Source: Betaproteobacteria bacterium UBA2293
Lineage (GTDB): Bacteria > Pseudomonadota > Gammaproteobacteria > Burkholderiales > Rhodocyclaceae
Assembly (NCBI GenBank): GCA_002345845.1
Contig: DDWF01000311.1
Coordinates: 5,017-22,820 of the forward strand
Length of the DNA stretch: 17,804 nucleotides
Direction of reading: 5' to 3'
Position 1 is the first letter of the stretch. Each line of letters opens with the position of its first letter. The notes beneath the pieces are model-generated. The model was given only the letters and a program-made list of their open reading frames with translations. It made no database searches and had not been told where the DNA came from. Both the position numbers and the translations under genes were made by a program. Positions 7,233 through 15,352 of this stretch are shown in pieces.

Positions 7233-7260
7233 TTTACATACATCCTCGTTTGTATATACT
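7233..7260 (+). promoter_or_regulatory. Sigma70-type promoter of the RND efflux operon
   Basis: TTTACA at 7233-7238 and TATACT at 7255-7260 are 16 nt apart and face the adaptor gene, leaving a leader of about 25 nt with GGAG at 7279-7282 before the ATG at 7292. The element is inferred from matches to the sigma70 consensus. The palindromic operator covers nearly all of it. Confidence 0.6.
7235..7258. promoter_or_regulatory. AcrR-like operator palindrome in the RND promoter
   Basis: The half-sites TACATACA (7235-7242) and TGTATATA (7251-7258) form an imperfect 24-bp palindrome with an 8-nt centre. From memory, the E. coli AcrR operator has half-sites TACATACA and TGTATGTA with the same 8-nt centre length, so 15 of the 16 half-site positions agree. 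The site overlaps the -35 and -10 of the plus-strand promoter, so binding would block RNA polymerase. The likely binder is the TetR-family protein encoded at 6543-7169. Confidence 0.75.
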
Positions 7261-7291
7261 ACGCCAATAATTTTCCCCGGAGTATTCCAAG

Positions 7292-8428
7292 ATGCCTGCC
7301 AACCGGTCGCCGCTATCCGCTTTTTCGACCCTTTTTACCGTCTCGGCACTCAGCCTGACCGTGCTGGCCGGCTGTTCCGACGGCAAGCCGGCCGCGCCGC
7401 CGGCCATGGGCCCAATGCCGGTGAGCGTACTCGAAGTGCAGCCGCAAAGCGTTCCCGCCTCGGTCGAAGTCATGGCCCAGACCGAAGGCGCCCGGGAAAC
7501 CGAAGTCCGCGCGCGCGTCGGCGGCATCCTGGTCAAGCGCCTCTACCAGGAAGGCGAAACGGTCAAGGCCGGCCAGCCGCTGTTCCAGATCGACCGTGCC
7601 AGCTATGAAATCGCCGTCGCCGACGCCAAGGCCCGTGCCGATCAGACGGAACGCGAACTGAAGCGGATGAAGACGCTGATCGAGGCCAAGGCGATCAGCC
7701 AGAAAAACTACGACGACGCCCTGTCGGCCAACGAGATCGCCCAGGCGGCCTTGCGCCAGGCCCAGCTCAACCTGTCGTGGACGACGGTCAGCGCCCCGGT
7801 CGGCGGCATCACCGGGCGGGCGGTGAAATCGGAAGGCAACCTGATCTCGGTCGGTGACGACAGCCTGCTGACCACAATCTCGCAGAGCAATCCGATCTGG
7901 GTCCGCTTCAGCCTCGGCGACAGCGACCTGCTCAAGCTCGACGGCGGCCGGGTCAACGGCAAGAACGTCAGCGGTGTCCAGCTGATTCTTGCCGACGGCA
8001 CCGTCTACGACAAACCCGGCAAGCTGAATTTCACCGCCAGCACCATCGACACGACGCTCGGCACGCAGGCCCTGCGCGCCGAATTCGACAATACCGACAG
8101 CCGCCTGCTGCCCGGCCAGTTTGTCCGCATCCGCCTGCTCACCGGGGAACGCGACGGCGTCTTCCTAGTGCCGCAGTCGGCCATCATGCAGACCGAACAG
8201 GGTCCGCTGGTCATGCTCGCCGACGCCGAGAACAAGGTCGCCCCGCGCCCGATCCAGGTCGCCGAGTGGCTCGGCCGCAATTGGGTGGTCACCGGCGGGC
8301 TGCACGCCGGCGACCGCATCATCATTGACAATCTGATGAAACTGCGCCCCGGCGTCCCGGTGGCGCCGAAGGCCCCGGCCGTTCCCGGCGCGCCGGCGAC
8401 CCCGGCCGCCGCGGCCGGCAAGTCCTGA
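7292..8428 (+). CDS. RND efflux periplasmic adaptor lipoprotein (AcrA/MexA type)
   Basis: The 378-residue protein is the membrane-fusion subunit that joins the inner-membrane pump to the outer-membrane channel. A lipoprotein signal peptide ends at LAGC, with Cys28 as the acylation site. After it comes the split biotinyl-lipoyl region (VRARVGGILVKRLYQEGETVKAGQPLFQID, then WTTVSAPVGGITGRAV), a helical hairpin at about 105-165 (ADAKARADQTERELKRMK...QKNYDDA), the beta-barrel region (PIWVRFSLGDSDLLKL) and the membrane-proximal domain (VFLVPQSAIMQTEQG). The C-terminal 25 residues are a Pro/Ala-rich low-complexity tail. GGAG lies 9 nt before the ATG. It is the first gene of the operon, 9 nt before the pump gene. 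Substrates are not predictable from sequence. Confidence 0.95.
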   Translation: MPANRSPLSAFSTLFTVSALSLTVLAGCSDGKPAAPPAMGPMPVSVLEVQPQSVPASVEVMAQTEGARETEVRARVGGILVKRLYQEGETVKAGQPLFQIDRASYEIAVADAKARADQTERELKRMKTLIEAKAISQKNYDDALSANEIAQAALRQAQLNLSWTTVSAPVGGITGRAVKSEGNLISVGDDSLLTTISQSNPIWVRFSLGDSDLLKLDGGRVNGKNVSGVQLILADGTVYDKPGKLNFTASTIDTTLGTQALRAEFDNTDSRLLPGQFVRIRLLTGERDGVFLVPQSAIMQTEQGPLVMLADAENKVAPRPIQVAEWLGRNWVVTGGLHAGDRIIIDNLMKLRPGVPVAPKAPAVPGAPATPAAAAGKS

Positions 8429-8437
8429 GGCCTGACC

Positions 8438-11400
8438 ATGTCGAAATTTTTCATCAATCGGCCGATCTTCGCTTCGGTCATCTCCATCATCATCGTCATC
8501 GCCGGTCTGGTCGCCGCGCAGGTGCTGCCGATCGCGCAGTATCCGCAGATTGCGCCGCCGACGGTGCTGATCACCGCCAGCTATCCGGGCGCCTCGGCCG
8601 AAACGCTGGCCCGTACCGTCGCCGCACCGATCGAGGAACAGCTGAACGGGGTCGAGAATCTGGCCTATTTCAGCTCCTCGGCTTCGGCCAACGGTTCGGT
8701 GACGATTACCGCCACCTTCGATGTCGGCACCGATGTCGATGCCGCCACGGTCAACGTCAATAACCGGGTCAAGGCCGCCGAGCCGCGTCTGCCGGAGGAA
8801 GTGCGGCGCAACGGCGTGATCGTCCAGAAGCGCTCGAACGACATCCTGCAGGTGGTGGCGCTGAAATCCGACCAGGGCCGTTACAGCACGCTATTTCTGT
8901 CCAACTACGCCAGTCTCAACATCGTCGATGAGCTGAAGCGGGTCAAGGGCGTCGGCGACGTCATCATTTTCGGCGCCCAGGACTACTCGATGCGCATCTG
9001 GCTGAAGCCGGATCGGATGGCCCAGCTCGCCCTGACGCCGAGCGACATCGCCACCGCCGTGCGCGCCCAGAACGCCCAGAACGCAGCCGGCAAGATCGGC
9101 CAGGAACCGGCACCGAACGACCAGATGCTGGCTTTCACGGTGACTGCCAAGGGCCGCCTGCTGACGCCGGAGGAATTCGGCAACATCGTCATCCGTGCCG
9201 GTGGCCCGAACGGCGTACTGCGCCTCAAGGACGTCGCCCGCATCGAACTCGGCGCCTACAGCTACGACCAGACGGTGTCGCTGGACGGCCAGCCGACCAT
9301 CGGTATGGGCGTCTTTCTGCAGACCGGCGCCAACGCGCTGGAAGTCTCAGCCGCAACCACCGTCCGCCTCAACGAACTGAAGAAGAAGTTCCCCGAGGGC
9401 ATGGACTACGTCATCCCCTTCGACACCACGCGCTTCGTCTCGGCCTCGATCAACGAAGTCGTGTGGACGCTGATCGAAGCGGCGCTGCTGGTCGTCGCCG
9501 TGGTCTATATCTTCCTGCAGAGCTGGCGCGCCACGCTGATCCCGATGGTCGCCGTGCCGATCTCGCTGATCGGCACCTTCGCCGGCCTGTGGCTGTTCGG
9601 TTTCTCGATCAACACCCTGACGCTGTTCGCCATGGTGCTGGCTATCGGCATCGTCGTCGACGACGCCATCGTCGTGCTGGAGAACGTCGAGCGCCTGATG
9701 GCCGAGGAAAAGCTGCCCCCCAAACAGGCGGCGATCAAGGCCATGAGCCAGGTGCAGACGGCGCTGGTGGCCATCGTCCTGGTGCTCTGTGCGGTGTTCA
9801 TCCCGGTCGCCTTCCTCGGCGGCATCGCCGGCCAGCTGTACAAGCAGTTCGCCGTCACGGTCGCCGTCGCCGTGGTGCTCTCCGGCGTCGTCGCACTGAC
9901 CCTGACGCCGGCGCTGTGCGCCCTGTTGCTCAAGGCCCAGCACACCGAGCACAAGCTGTTCGCGCCGTTCAACCGGATGTTCGAACGGCTGACCAACAAC
10001 TATGTGCGTACCGTCAGCTTCACGCTCAAGCACGGCATCGTTGGCGCCTTGATTTTCGTCGCCGTGATCGGCGTCAGCGCGCTGTTCTTCCGCGTCATTC
10101 CCGGCAGCTTCGTGCCGGCCGAGGACCAGGGCTACCTGATTTCAGCGCTGATGCTGCCGGACGGCGCCACCTTGAAGCGCACCGCCGCCACCGGCGAAGG
10201 CATGCGCCAGATGGTCGCCGCCGACCCGGCGGTCAAGCACACCTTCGTCGTCTCCGGTTTCGACCTGATCGGCGGCGGCAACAAGCCAAACGCCGGTACC
10301 ATCTTCATCCCGCTCAAGGACTGGAGCGAGCGCGAAGCCAAGGCGCAGGACCTGGCCGGCAAGTTCATGGGCATCGGCATGATGCAGCCGGACGGCATGG
10401 GACTGGTCTTCAACCCGCCGCCGATCATGGGCCTCGGCTCCGCCGGCGGCTTCGAGGTCTATGTGCAGAACCGCGTGGACGGCGACACGCGCAAGCTGAA
10501 CGAAGTCGTTCAGACCTTCATCGCCGAGTTGCAGAAACACCCGGAATTCACCCGCGTCTCGACCTTCTTCCGGCCGACCGTGCCGCAATTGTTCGTCGAA
10601 GTCGACGAGCCGAAGGCGATGTCGCTGGGCATTCCGCTGGCCGAGGTCTATTCGACGCTGCAGAGCACCATGGGCGCCCTGTACGTCAATGACTTCAACA
10701 AGTCCGGCCGGGTCTATCGCGTGCAATTGCAGGCCGAGGCCAATTACCGGATGCGTCCCGAGGACATCGGCAAGGTCTATGTGCGCAGCGCGACCAGCGG
10801 CGCGATGATCCCGCTGTCGGCGATCAGCACCATCAAGAACGTCGTCGGCCCGGAACAGGTCGAGCGCTTCAACGGCTTCGTCGCCGCCAAGCTGATGGGC
10901 GACTCGAAGCCCGGCATCAGCTCCGGCGACGCCATCCGCATCGTCGAGGAAGTCGCTGCGGCGACGCTGCCGTCCGGTTACGAGATTGCCTGGACCGGCC
11001 AGGCCTACCAGGAAAAGGGCTCGGCCGGCTCCTCGCTGCAGGCCTTCGCCTTCGCCATCATCATGGTCTTCCTGATTCTCGCCGCCCAGTACGAGAAGTG
11101 GTCGCTGCCGCTGGCCGTGGTCATGGCCGTGCCCTTCGCGCTGATGGGCGCGCTGACGGCGATTTGGCTGCGCGGCATGCCGAACGACATCTACTTCCAG
11201 ATCGGCTTGGTGGTGCTGATCGGCCTGGCCTCGAAGAATGCCATCCTGATCGTCGAGTTCGCCGCCCAGAAGTACGCCGAGGGCATGAGTGCGACGGAAG
11301 CGGCGCTGGCCGCCGCCCGCCTGCGTCTGCGGCCGATCATCATGACCTCGCTGGCCTTCGTGCTCGGTGTCTTCCCGCTGGTCAAGGCCACCGGCGCGGG

Positions 11401-11557
11401 CGCCGCCGCCCGCCAGTCGATGGGCACCGGCGTCTTCGGCGGGATGATCGCCGCCACCTTCATCGCCACCATTTTCATACCGCTGTTCTTCAAATGGCTG
11501 GAACGCGGCAAACAGATCGACCCTTCGCACCTCGACGCCGAGGAGGAAAAGGCATGA
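8438..11557 (+). CDS. RND multidrug efflux pump, HAE-1 family (AcrB/MexB type)
   Basis: The 1039-residue inner-membrane protein is the proton-driven pump of the tripartite system. It starts MSKFFINRPIFASVISIIIV, typical of AcrB-like proteins, and has the expected 12 membrane helices with two large periplasmic loops. Proton-relay residues are present: Asp408 and Asp409 in GIVVDDAIVVLENV (helix 4) and Lys933 in GLASKNAILIVEF (helix 10), matching Asp407, Asp408 and Lys940 of AcrB. Length is close to AcrB (1049). GAGG at 8427-8430 precedes the ATG, within the adaptor stop region. The stop TGA at 11555-11557 overlaps the ATG of the channel gene. No truncation or frameshift is seen. Substrate range is likely broad and hydrophobic by family, but that is not shown here. 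Confidence 0.97.
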   Translation: MSKFFINRPIFASVISIIIVIAGLVAAQVLPIAQYPQIAPPTVLITASYPGASAETLARTVAAPIEEQLNGVENLAYFSSSASANGSVTITATFDVGTDVDAATVNVNNRVKAAEPRLPEEVRRNGVIVQKRSNDILQVVALKSDQGRYSTLFLSNYASLNIVDELKRVKGVGDVIIFGAQDYSMRIWLKPDRMAQLALTPSDIATAVRAQNAQNAAGKIGQEPAPNDQMLAFTVTAKGRLLTPEEFGNIVIRAGGPNGVLRLKDVARIELGAYSYDQTVSLDGQPTIGMGVFLQTGANALEVSAATTVRLNELKKKFPEGMDYVIPFDTTRFVSASINEVVWTLIEAALLVVAVVYIFLQSWRATLIPMVAVPISLIGTFAGLWLFGFSINTLTLFAMVLAIGIVVDDAIVVLENVERLMAEEKLPPKQAAIKAMSQVQTALVAIVLVLCAVFIPVAFLGGIAGQLYKQFAVTVAVAVVLSGVVALTLTPALCALLLKAQHTEHKLFAPFNRMFERLTNNYVRTVSFTLKHGIVGALIFVAVIGVSALFFRVIPGSFVPAEDQGYLISALMLPDGATLKRTAATGEGMRQMVAADPAVKHTFVVSGFDLIGGGNKPNAGTIFIPLKDWSEREAKAQDLAGKFMGIGMMQPDGMGLVFNPPPIMGLGSAGGFEVYVQNRVDGDTRKLNEVVQTFIAELQKHPEFTRVSTFFRPTVPQLFVEVDEPKAMSLGIPLAEVYSTLQSTMGALYVNDFNKSGRVYRVQLQAEANYRMRPEDIGKVYVRSATSGAMIPLSAISTIKNVVGPEQVERFNGFVAAKLMGDSKPGISSGDAIRIVEEVAAATLPSGYEIAWTGQAYQEKGSAGSSLQAFAFAIIMVFLILAAQYEKWSLPLAVVMAVPFALMGALTAIWLRGMPNDIYFQIGLVVLIGLASKNAILIVEFAAQKYAEGMSATEAALAAARLRLRPIIMTSLAFVLGVFPLVKATGAGAAARQSMGTGVFGGMIAATFIATIFIPLFFKWLERGKQIDPSHLDAEEEKA
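11541..11546 (+). promoter_or_regulatory. Shine-Dalgarno site for the outer-membrane channel gene
   Basis: AGGAGG sits inside the last codons of the pump gene, 7 nt before the ATG at 11554 and 10 nt before a second adjacent ATG at 11557. The spacing favours 11554, though the two choices differ by only one methionine. Confidence 0.7.
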
Positions 11558-13002
11558 TGACCCGCCTCACCCCGCTCGCCCTGGCGCTGCTGCTCACCGG
11601 CTGCAGCGTCGGCCCCGACTACCTGCGGCCCAGTAACTGGCTGCCGACCGCCTTCAGTAGCGCCGCTCCGGCCCCGGAGACGCTCAATCCGGCCGTCGAA
11701 GCCCGCTGGTGGACGCTGTTTTCCGACACCACGCTGAACGACCTGATCGACCACGCGCTGCGCAGCAATGCCGACCTGCGCACGGCCATCGCCCGCGTCG
11801 AGCAGGCCGATGCCGCCGCCCGCGAGGCCGGCGCTGCCTTCTTCCCGACGATCGACGGCCAGGCTGGCGGCAGCAACAGCAAGCTGAGCACCAAGACCGC
11901 CACCTGGACGGCCAACGCCCCGGACATCCTGCGCACGCGCAGCGCGGCGCTGACCACCTCGTATGAAATCGACGTCTGGGGCCGCATCCGGCGCAGCAAC
12001 GAAGCCGCCCGCGCCAACCTGCTGGCCAGCCGCTACGGCCGTGATGCGATCCGCCTTTCGGTGGCCGGTCTGGTCACCAGCACCTATCTGAACCTGCGCG
12101 CCCTCGATGCCCGCCTCACCCTCACCGGCGAATCGCTGCGCAGTCTCGAGGACAGCTCCCGCCTGGTCAAGGCCCAGGTCGATGCCGGCCAGGTTTCGCC
12201 GCTCGACCAGTTCCAGGCGGATGCCGCCCTGGCCGCACTGCAAGCGCAACTGGCCGAACTTCGCCGCGACCGGGCGCTGGCCGAACACCAGCTGGCGCTG
12301 CTGACCGGCAATCCGCAGCTAGCGATCACGGCAGGCGACATCCGCCAGCTGCCCCTGCCGCCACTGCCGCCCAACGGCCTGCCGGCCGATCTGGTCGACA
12401 GCCGGCCGGACATCCGCCAGGCCGAACAGCAACTGATCGCCGCCAACGCCAACATCGGCGTCGCCAAGGCCGGTTATTACCCGAAGTTCTCCCTGACTGG
12501 CAGCCTGGGCAGCGAGAGTAAGACCCTGTCCGACCTGTTCGGCGCCGGTGCCAGTACCTGGTCGCTGGGCCTCGGCATGCTCATGCCCATCCTCGATTAT
12601 GGCCGTACAACGGCCCGCGTCGATCAGGCCAAGGCAATCAACGAGCAGTCGCTGATCGCCTGGCAGAACGCGCTGCAGACCGCCTACAAGGAAGTCCGCG
12701 ACGCCCTGGTCCGACTGCGCGAGGATGGCGAGGCCGAGACCGCGCAGAAGCTGCGTTTCGAGAACGCCCAGCAGGCGCTCGAGATCGCCAACCGGCGCTA
12801 CGAGGCCGGCTACTCGGGCTATCTGGAGGTACTGGTGGCCCAGCGCACCAGCAACGATGCACAGCAGGCGATGATCATCAGCCGCCAGGCGCGGCTGGCT
12901 GCGGCGGTAGACCTGTTCAAGGCGCTCGGCGGCGGCTGGCGCGAGGAATTTGCGGAAGCTGGCACAGCAACGGCACCCGCGGCCGCCAACGGCGCCTCCT
13001 AG
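11554..13002 (+). CDS. RND outer-membrane channel lipoprotein (OprM/NodT family)
   Basis: The 482-residue protein is the outer-membrane factor completing the pump. Its signal peptide ends in a lipobox LLTGC with Cys17, followed by SVGPDYLRP, the standard OprM-family opening. Two outer-membrane efflux repeats follow: one with DLRTAIARVEQADAAAREAGAAFFPTIDG and TSYEIDVWGRIRRSNEAA, the second with DSRPDIRQAEQQLIAANANIGVAKAGYYPKFSLTGSLG and PILDYGRTTARVDQAKA. The C-terminal RRYEAGYSGYLEVLVAQRT motif is also typical. The ATG overlaps the pump stop (ATGA), with AGGAGG in front. An alanine-rich tail ends the protein, and the TAG stop shares a CTAG with the convergent EamA gene. Full length for the family. 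Confidence 0.95.
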   Translation: MMTRLTPLALALLLTGCSVGPDYLRPSNWLPTAFSSAAPAPETLNPAVEARWWTLFSDTTLNDLIDHALRSNADLRTAIARVEQADAAAREAGAAFFPTIDGQAGGSNSKLSTKTATWTANAPDILRTRSAALTTSYEIDVWGRIRRSNEAARANLLASRYGRDAIRLSVAGLVTSTYLNLRALDARLTLTGESLRSLEDSSRLVKAQVDAGQVSPLDQFQADAALAALQAQLAELRRDRALAEHQLALLTGNPQLAITAGDIRQLPLPPLPPNGLPADLVDSRPDIRQAEQQLIAANANIGVAKAGYYPKFSLTGSLGSESKTLSDLFGAGASTWSLGLGMLMPILDYGRTTARVDQAKAINEQSLIAWQNALQTAYKEVRDALVRLREDGEAETAQKLRFENAQQALEIANRRYEAGYSGYLEVLVAQRTSNDAQQAMIISRQARLAAAVDLFKALGGGWREEFAEAGTATAPAAANGAS

Positions 13003-13892
13003 CCAGCAGCCTGCTCCGGCTGCAACCGCGGCCGGCGCAGGGCGAGCAGTTCATTGCCGACCAGGGCGGCGAGCACCAGGCCGCCGCCCAGCAGGACGCT
13101 GACGGTTGGCGCCTCGCCGGCGCCCAGCCAGGCCCAGGCGACGCCGAAAATGACTTCGAGCAAGGCCAGCAGCGCAATTTCCGGCGCCGGCAGTTCGCGC
13201 GTCAGGCGTACCATCAACAGGCAGGGCACGGCCAGTTGGACGATGCCGAGCAGCGCCAGCAGGCTCAGGTCATGACCCGAGGCCTGCAGCGGCCAGGCCA
13301 GCGGCAGAGTGACGGCCGCCGAGAGCACGGCACCGATCAGCACCGCCGGCAGCATGTCGACAGCCACCGTCGCATCCTTGCCGACCTTCTGCAGCACCGT
13401 CAGATTGACCGCCCCGGCCAGCGGCACGGCGCAGGCGACCAGCGAACCGAGCAGGGAGCCATCGCCAGCCTGAGTGCCGAACATCCAGCCGATACCGGCG
13501 CCAGCGACAAGGATCGCCAGCCAGGTCCGCAGCGGCAGCCGATGACCGAGCAGGAAGCGCGACAGCAGCGCCGTCAGCAGCGGCGCGATGGCCATCGTCA
13601 CCAGCACATTGGCTACCGAAGTCAGCGTCAGGGCGACCATGAAGGCGGTGTACATGACCGCCCAGCAGATACCGGAGATCCACACCGCCGGGCCCGCCGT
13701 CAACAAACCACGCCACAGCCCGAAGCCGCGCCACCAGGTCAGCGCGACGATCAGCGCCAGGGCGTTGAAGGCACTGCGCCAGAAAGTCACTTCGAAGCTG
13801 CGCGCGGCGTCGAGATGGCGGGTGACGACGCCGGCCATGCTCCACAGCAGCGTCACCAGGACCATCAGCGCCACGGCGCGGCGGTGCGTCAT
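12999..13892 (-). CDS. DMT-superfamily transporter (two EamA domains)
   Basis: The 297-residue inner-membrane protein has about ten hydrophobic helices arranged as two EamA repeats, beginning MTHRRAVALMVLVTLLWSMAGVVTRHL. Other family features are FEVTFWRSAFNALAL, ANVLVTMAIAPLLTALLSRFLLGHRL in the first half, and PAPEIALLALLEVIFGVAWAWLGAGEAPT in the second. The substrate cannot be predicted; relatives export amino acids or other metabolites. The start lies 7 nt after the rlmB stop, so the two are probably co-transcribed with this gene last. Its stop overlaps that of the outer-membrane channel gene in a shared CTAG, and there is no room for a conventional terminator between them. A small C-terminal tail is basic and then Ala-rich. 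Confidence 0.92.
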   Translation of the reverse strand: MTHRRAVALMVLVTLLWSMAGVVTRHLDAARSFEVTFWRSAFNALALIVALTWWRGFGLWRGLLTAGPAVWISGICWAVMYTAFMVALTLTSVANVLVTMAIAPLLTALLSRFLLGHRLPLRTWLAILVAGAGIGWMFGTQAGDGSLLGSLVACAVPLAGAVNLTVLQKVGKDATVAVDMLPAVLIGAVLSAAVTLPLAWPLQASGHDLSLLALLGIVQLAVPCLLMVRLTRELPAPEIALLALLEVIFGVAWAWLGAGEAPTVSVLLGGGLVLAALVGNELLALRRPRLQPEQAAG

Positions 13893-13899
13893 CGGCCGC

Positions 13900-14631
13900 T
13901 CAGTTACGGCGGCGACGGGCTTCGTACAGGCAGACGCCGGCAGCCACGGAAACGTTGAGGCTTTCCACGCTGCCGTGCATCGGAATGCTGACCAGTTGGT
14001 CGCAGGTCTCCCGCGTCAGGCGGCGCATGCCCTCGCCTTCGGCGCCCAATACCCAGGCCGTGGCCTGCGGCCAGTCGGCGGCATAGAGATCCTTGTCGGC
14101 CTCACCAGCAGTACCGACGACCCAGATTTCGCGCTCCTGCAATTCACGCAGCGTCCGCGCCAGATTGGTCACCATCACGTAGGGCACCGTCTCGGCCGCG
14201 CCGCTGGCGGTCTTGGCGGCCACATCGGTGAGCCCGACGGCCCGGTCCTTCGGCGCGATCACCGCATGGACGCCAGCGGCATCGGCGACGCGCAGGCAGG
14301 CACCAAGATTGCGCGGATCGGTGATGCCATCAAGCACCAGCAGGAAAGCCGGTTCCTCCAGCGTATCGAGCACGTCGTCGAGATGAGCCAGCTTGCGCCC
14401 ACCTTCGACACGGGCGATGACGCCCTGGTGGCGGGCATCCGGCGCCATGCCGTCGAGTCGCTTGCCTTCGGTGGCAATGATGCGCACCCCCTGCAATTCG
14501 GCATGAGCAAGCAAGTCGCGGGCGCGCGCGTCCTGGCGCGTCGCATCGACATAGATTTCCTTGAGCGCCGCCGGGTCGTGACGCAGCTTGGCGGTGACGG
14601 CATGGAAGCCGTAGATCAGGCGGGAAGACAT
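13900..14631 (-). CDS. rlmB: 23S rRNA (guanosine-2251-2'-O)-methyltransferase RlmB
   Basis: This SpoU/TrmH-family enzyme methylates the ribose of G2251 in the peptidyl-transferase region of 23S rRNA using S-adenosylmethionine. The 243-residue protein equals E. coli RlmB in length. After an N-terminal substrate-binding domain ([13 protein letters not shown], and [10 protein letters not shown] at 66-75), the knotted methyltransferase domain has motif 1 with [14 protein letters not shown] (101-114), motif 2 [11 protein letters not shown] (195-205) plus IPMHG, and motif 3 [10 protein letters not shown] (224-233). The catalytic-site residues Asn108, Glu199 and Ser224/Asn226 are in place. It lies downstream of the hemerythrin and rnr on the same strand and 7 nt before the EamA gene. 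The ribosome-binding site is weak (GAAAGC). Confidence 0.97.
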   Translation of the reverse strand: MSSRLIYGFHAVTAKLRHDPAALKEIYVDATRQDARARDLLAHAELQGVRIIATEGKRLDGMAPDARHQGVIARVEGGRKLAHLDDVLDTLEEPAFLLVLDGITDPRNLGACLRVADAAGVHAVIAPKDRAVGLTDVAAKTASGAAETVPYVMVTNLARTLRELQEREIWVVGTAGEADKDLYAADWPQATAWVLGAEGEGMRRLTRETCDQLVSIPMHGSVESLNVSVAAGVCLYEARRRRN

Positions 14632-14637
14632 GGCAGC

Positions 14638-14647
14638 TTTCGCGAAA
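14638..14647. other. Perfect 10-bp palindrome just upstream of rlmB
   Basis: TTTCGCGAAA is a perfect palindrome about 7 nt before the rlmB start, in the 77-nt gap after the hemerythrin gene. It could be a small operator or chance; a site this close to the start codon would also lie on the ribosome-binding region. Confidence 0.3.
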
Positions 14648-14708
14648 ACGAGGGGCGAATTTTAACGCAGCCGCCAGGCGGTGGCTCGCCAGCCCGGCCA
14701 GACATGCC

Positions 14709-15257
14709 TTAGTCGCAGGCCAGGGTCGCTTGACGCAGCGATGAACCGTCGCGTTCGAGCCAGTGCGCCAGCAGAACATCGTGCAGGGCGATGTGATTGC
14801 TGACCCAGCGCATCAGCAGGGCATCCAGTTCGCGAATCAGCACAACCGTGGTCATGCGATCGAGGGCGGCGACGATCTCCTGAACCTTACCGGAAATGGC
14901 CGCATGATCCTCCATGTGCGCCTGGCAAACCTCGCGATCAACCATCAGCATCAGCGAATCACGCATGATTTCCTCTTCCGTCCGGAAATGCTCGAGGATG
15001 AATGCCAGCAAATCACCCAGCATGGACACCAGGTTGCCCTCGCAATCCCGGCGGCGATCCTGATCGCAATGACCACAGTGCTGGAAACGCAGCTGATCGA
15101 TGCAGACACGGCGCAGGCTGGCAATACTGCTGAGCAACAGGCTGTGCTCGACGTCAAGGCTTGGGTGACCGGTCAGCAACTCCGGCGGCAGTTCAGGCAA
15201 CGAAGCGCCAGCAATGCAATCAGCGATTGGTATCGCCTGGTCCTCCTGATCCGCCAT
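14709..15257 (-). CDS. Bacteriohemerythrin-like protein with cysteine-containing insert
   Basis: The 182-residue protein (from MADQED) has the complete hemerythrin ligand set: His38, His90, Glu94, His114, His118, His155 and Asp160, in HFRTEE, HMEDH and HIALHD motifs. Spacing of the later ligands equals the classical set (H54/E58, H73/H77, H101/D106). Hemerythrins bind O2 reversibly at a di-iron site; bacterial ones serve as sensors, O2 carriers or NO-related proteins. Between the first ligand helix and the second lies an insert of about 23 extra residues with Cys61, Cys64 and Cys72 (HCGHC...C), plus Cys52 just before it. Start at 15257 was chosen over 15272 because GGAG lies 5 nt before it and a TATAAT at 15294-15289 would put the leader at about 25 nt. 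The gene lies between rnr and rlmB. No signal peptide. Confidence 0.9.
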   Translation of the reverse strand: MADQEDQAIPIADCIAGASLPELPPELLTGHPSLDVEHSLLLSSIASLRRVCIDQLRFQHCGHCDQDRRRDCEGNLVSMLGDLLAFILEHFRTEEEIMRDSLMLMVDREVCQAHMEDHAAISGKVQEIVAALDRMTTVVLIRELDALLMRWVSNHIALHDVLLAHWLERDGSSLRQATLACD

Positions 15258-15262
15258 TACAA

Positions 15263-15266
15263 CTCC
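15263..15266 (-). promoter_or_regulatory. Shine-Dalgarno site setting the hemerythrin start
   Basis: GGAG on the minus strand is 5 nt before the ATG at 15257. The longer alternative start at 15272 has no comparable site. Confidence 0.6.
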
Positions 15267-15288
15267 ACGCATGTCATATCAACCCGGA

Positions 15289-15294
15289 ATTATA
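15289..15294 (-). promoter_or_regulatory. -10 element of a hemerythrin promoter
   Basis: A perfect TATAAT lies on the minus strand in the 139-nt gap between rnr and the hemerythrin gene. The sequence 17 nt upstream (TCAAAT) is a poor -35, so an activator or extended recognition would be needed. No clear FNR-type site is visible, only a short AAATCG direct repeat around 15312-15325. Together with the hairpin after rnr it suggests the hemerythrin has its own promoter. Confidence 0.5.
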
Positions 15295-15352
15295 CTGCGT
15301 GAAAATGTTCGATTTGACGATTTACAGAATCCCCCCTTCCGCAAGGCCTGCA

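Noticed and set aside
6540..7358. Plus-strand 272-codon frame over the TetR gene
   Set aside because: It is antisense to a clear TetR-family gene and crosses its promoter region; no domain is visible.
9463..10692. Plus-strand 409-codon frame inside the pump gene
   Set aside because: It is a shifted frame of the pump with an Arg/Ala/Gly-rich composition and no family features.
10142..11530. Long minus-strand open frame (462 codons)
   Set aside because: It is antisense to the RND pump, with a His/Arg/Asp-rich composition produced by GC-rich codons and no domain pattern.
11098..11553. Upstream extension of the outer-membrane channel gene
   Set aside because: The frame stays open inside the pump gene, but a lipoprotein signal and AGGAGG define the start at 11554.
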